The translations under genes were made by a program, and so were the position numbers. Below the pieces are notes generated by a model. That model did no database searches and was not told the origin of the DNA. It was given only the letters and a program-made list of their open reading frames with translations. Below, piece after piece: positions 63,972 through 64,000 of a stretch of DNA of 64,000 nt. Numbering within the stretch: the stretch's first letter is position 1; the number at the start of each line of letters is the position of its first letter. Source of the DNA: a virus. The stretch spans positions 18,991 to 82,990 of the IMG/VR virus record IMGVR_UViG_3300005337_000019; one strand, given 5' to 3'.

Positions 63972-64000
63972 AATCATTGACACTCTACCCCCCCCCCCCC
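63972..64000. other. Right end with poly-C run
   Basis: After the last stop there is ATTGACACTCTA and then 13 C residues to the end of the window. This may be a true homopolymer, an assembly limit or a sequencing artefact. TTGACA (63978-63983) could be a -35, but no -10 can be read. Confidence 0.6.

Noticed and set aside
1-64000. CRISPR arrays, insertion sequences, integrase and attachment sites
   Set aside because: No regularly spaced direct repeats, no transposase or recombinase motifs, and no duplicated tRNA 3' end were seen.

Overview
The window is a GC-rich stretch of a tailed phage (Caudoviricetes) genome. It carries a full head-to-tail structural block with a tape measure protein, a G/GT-type frameshift and long tail fibres, which indicates siphovirus morphology. 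Almost all genes lie on the + strand, tightly packed with ATGA, GTGA or TGATG overlaps and many zinc-ribbon mini-proteins. No integrase, terminase, portal, polymerase, helicase or primase is recognisable, so the window is part of a larger genome; position 1 lies inside a gene and the last 13 bases are all C. A lipobox protein and a secreted protein suggest a Gram-negative-type envelope. The host cannot be named; several promoters are placed for leaderless mRNAs.

Layout: (1) 1-12.5 kb, early or accessory genes: an RlaP-like nucleotidyltransferase, DUF1643, an N6-adenine methyltransferase with DUF4942, tRNA-Gln followed by a hairpin-rich region that looks like structured RNA, and a three-part protein with a Tad2-like (anti-Thoeris) core. 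(2) 13-22.9 kb, head and lysis: Mu gpF-like minor head protein, scaffold, P22-type major capsid protein, pesticin-like lysozyme, lipoprotein, class-3 lipase, then head-tail connector proteins (Mu gpG-like, gp37-like). (3) 23.1-25.6 kb, an accessory island with minus-strand operons, an operator cluster and a parS-like site. (4) 25.7-44.2 kb, tail: tube, -1 frameshifted chaperones, a 1930-residue tape measure protein, a membrane fatty-acid hydroxylase, tail-tip proteins, a gpJ-like protein ending in a beta-propeller, and a 1313-residue fibre with twelve IPT/TIG domains. (5) 44.2-64 kb, regulation, recombination and DNA modification: a divergent regulator switch, a RecT-like annealing protein, a cytosine-C5 methyltransferase, ASCH and XRE proteins, a PD-(D/E)XK nuclease, a LemA-like protein with a Cys-rich membrane partner, a DnaA-box cluster (candidate origin), a VRR-NUC nuclease, DUF2303, a Gp37/Gp68 protein, a Dam methylase and a Mom/XF1762-like acetyltransferase.

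Two promoter families tie distant genes together. Class A (five copies: TTGACA, 17-18 bp spacer filled by the dyad TGCTNACCGGTNAGCA, TASATT) always has exactly six bases before the ATG, so the mRNA should start at or next to the start codon and a bound regulator would block RNA polymerase. Class B (seven copies: ATTCGTCATAGYGTAGAAT or close variants) drives the tRNA/structured RNA, the regulator, and recombination and modification genes; at three genes the ATG lies eight bases after the -10. Together they look like two phage regulons. The strongest candidates for new biology are the leaderless operator-promoter regulon, the Tad2 fusion, the fatty-acid hydroxylase in the tail operon, the hairpin array after the tRNA, and the DnaA-box and parS-like sites.
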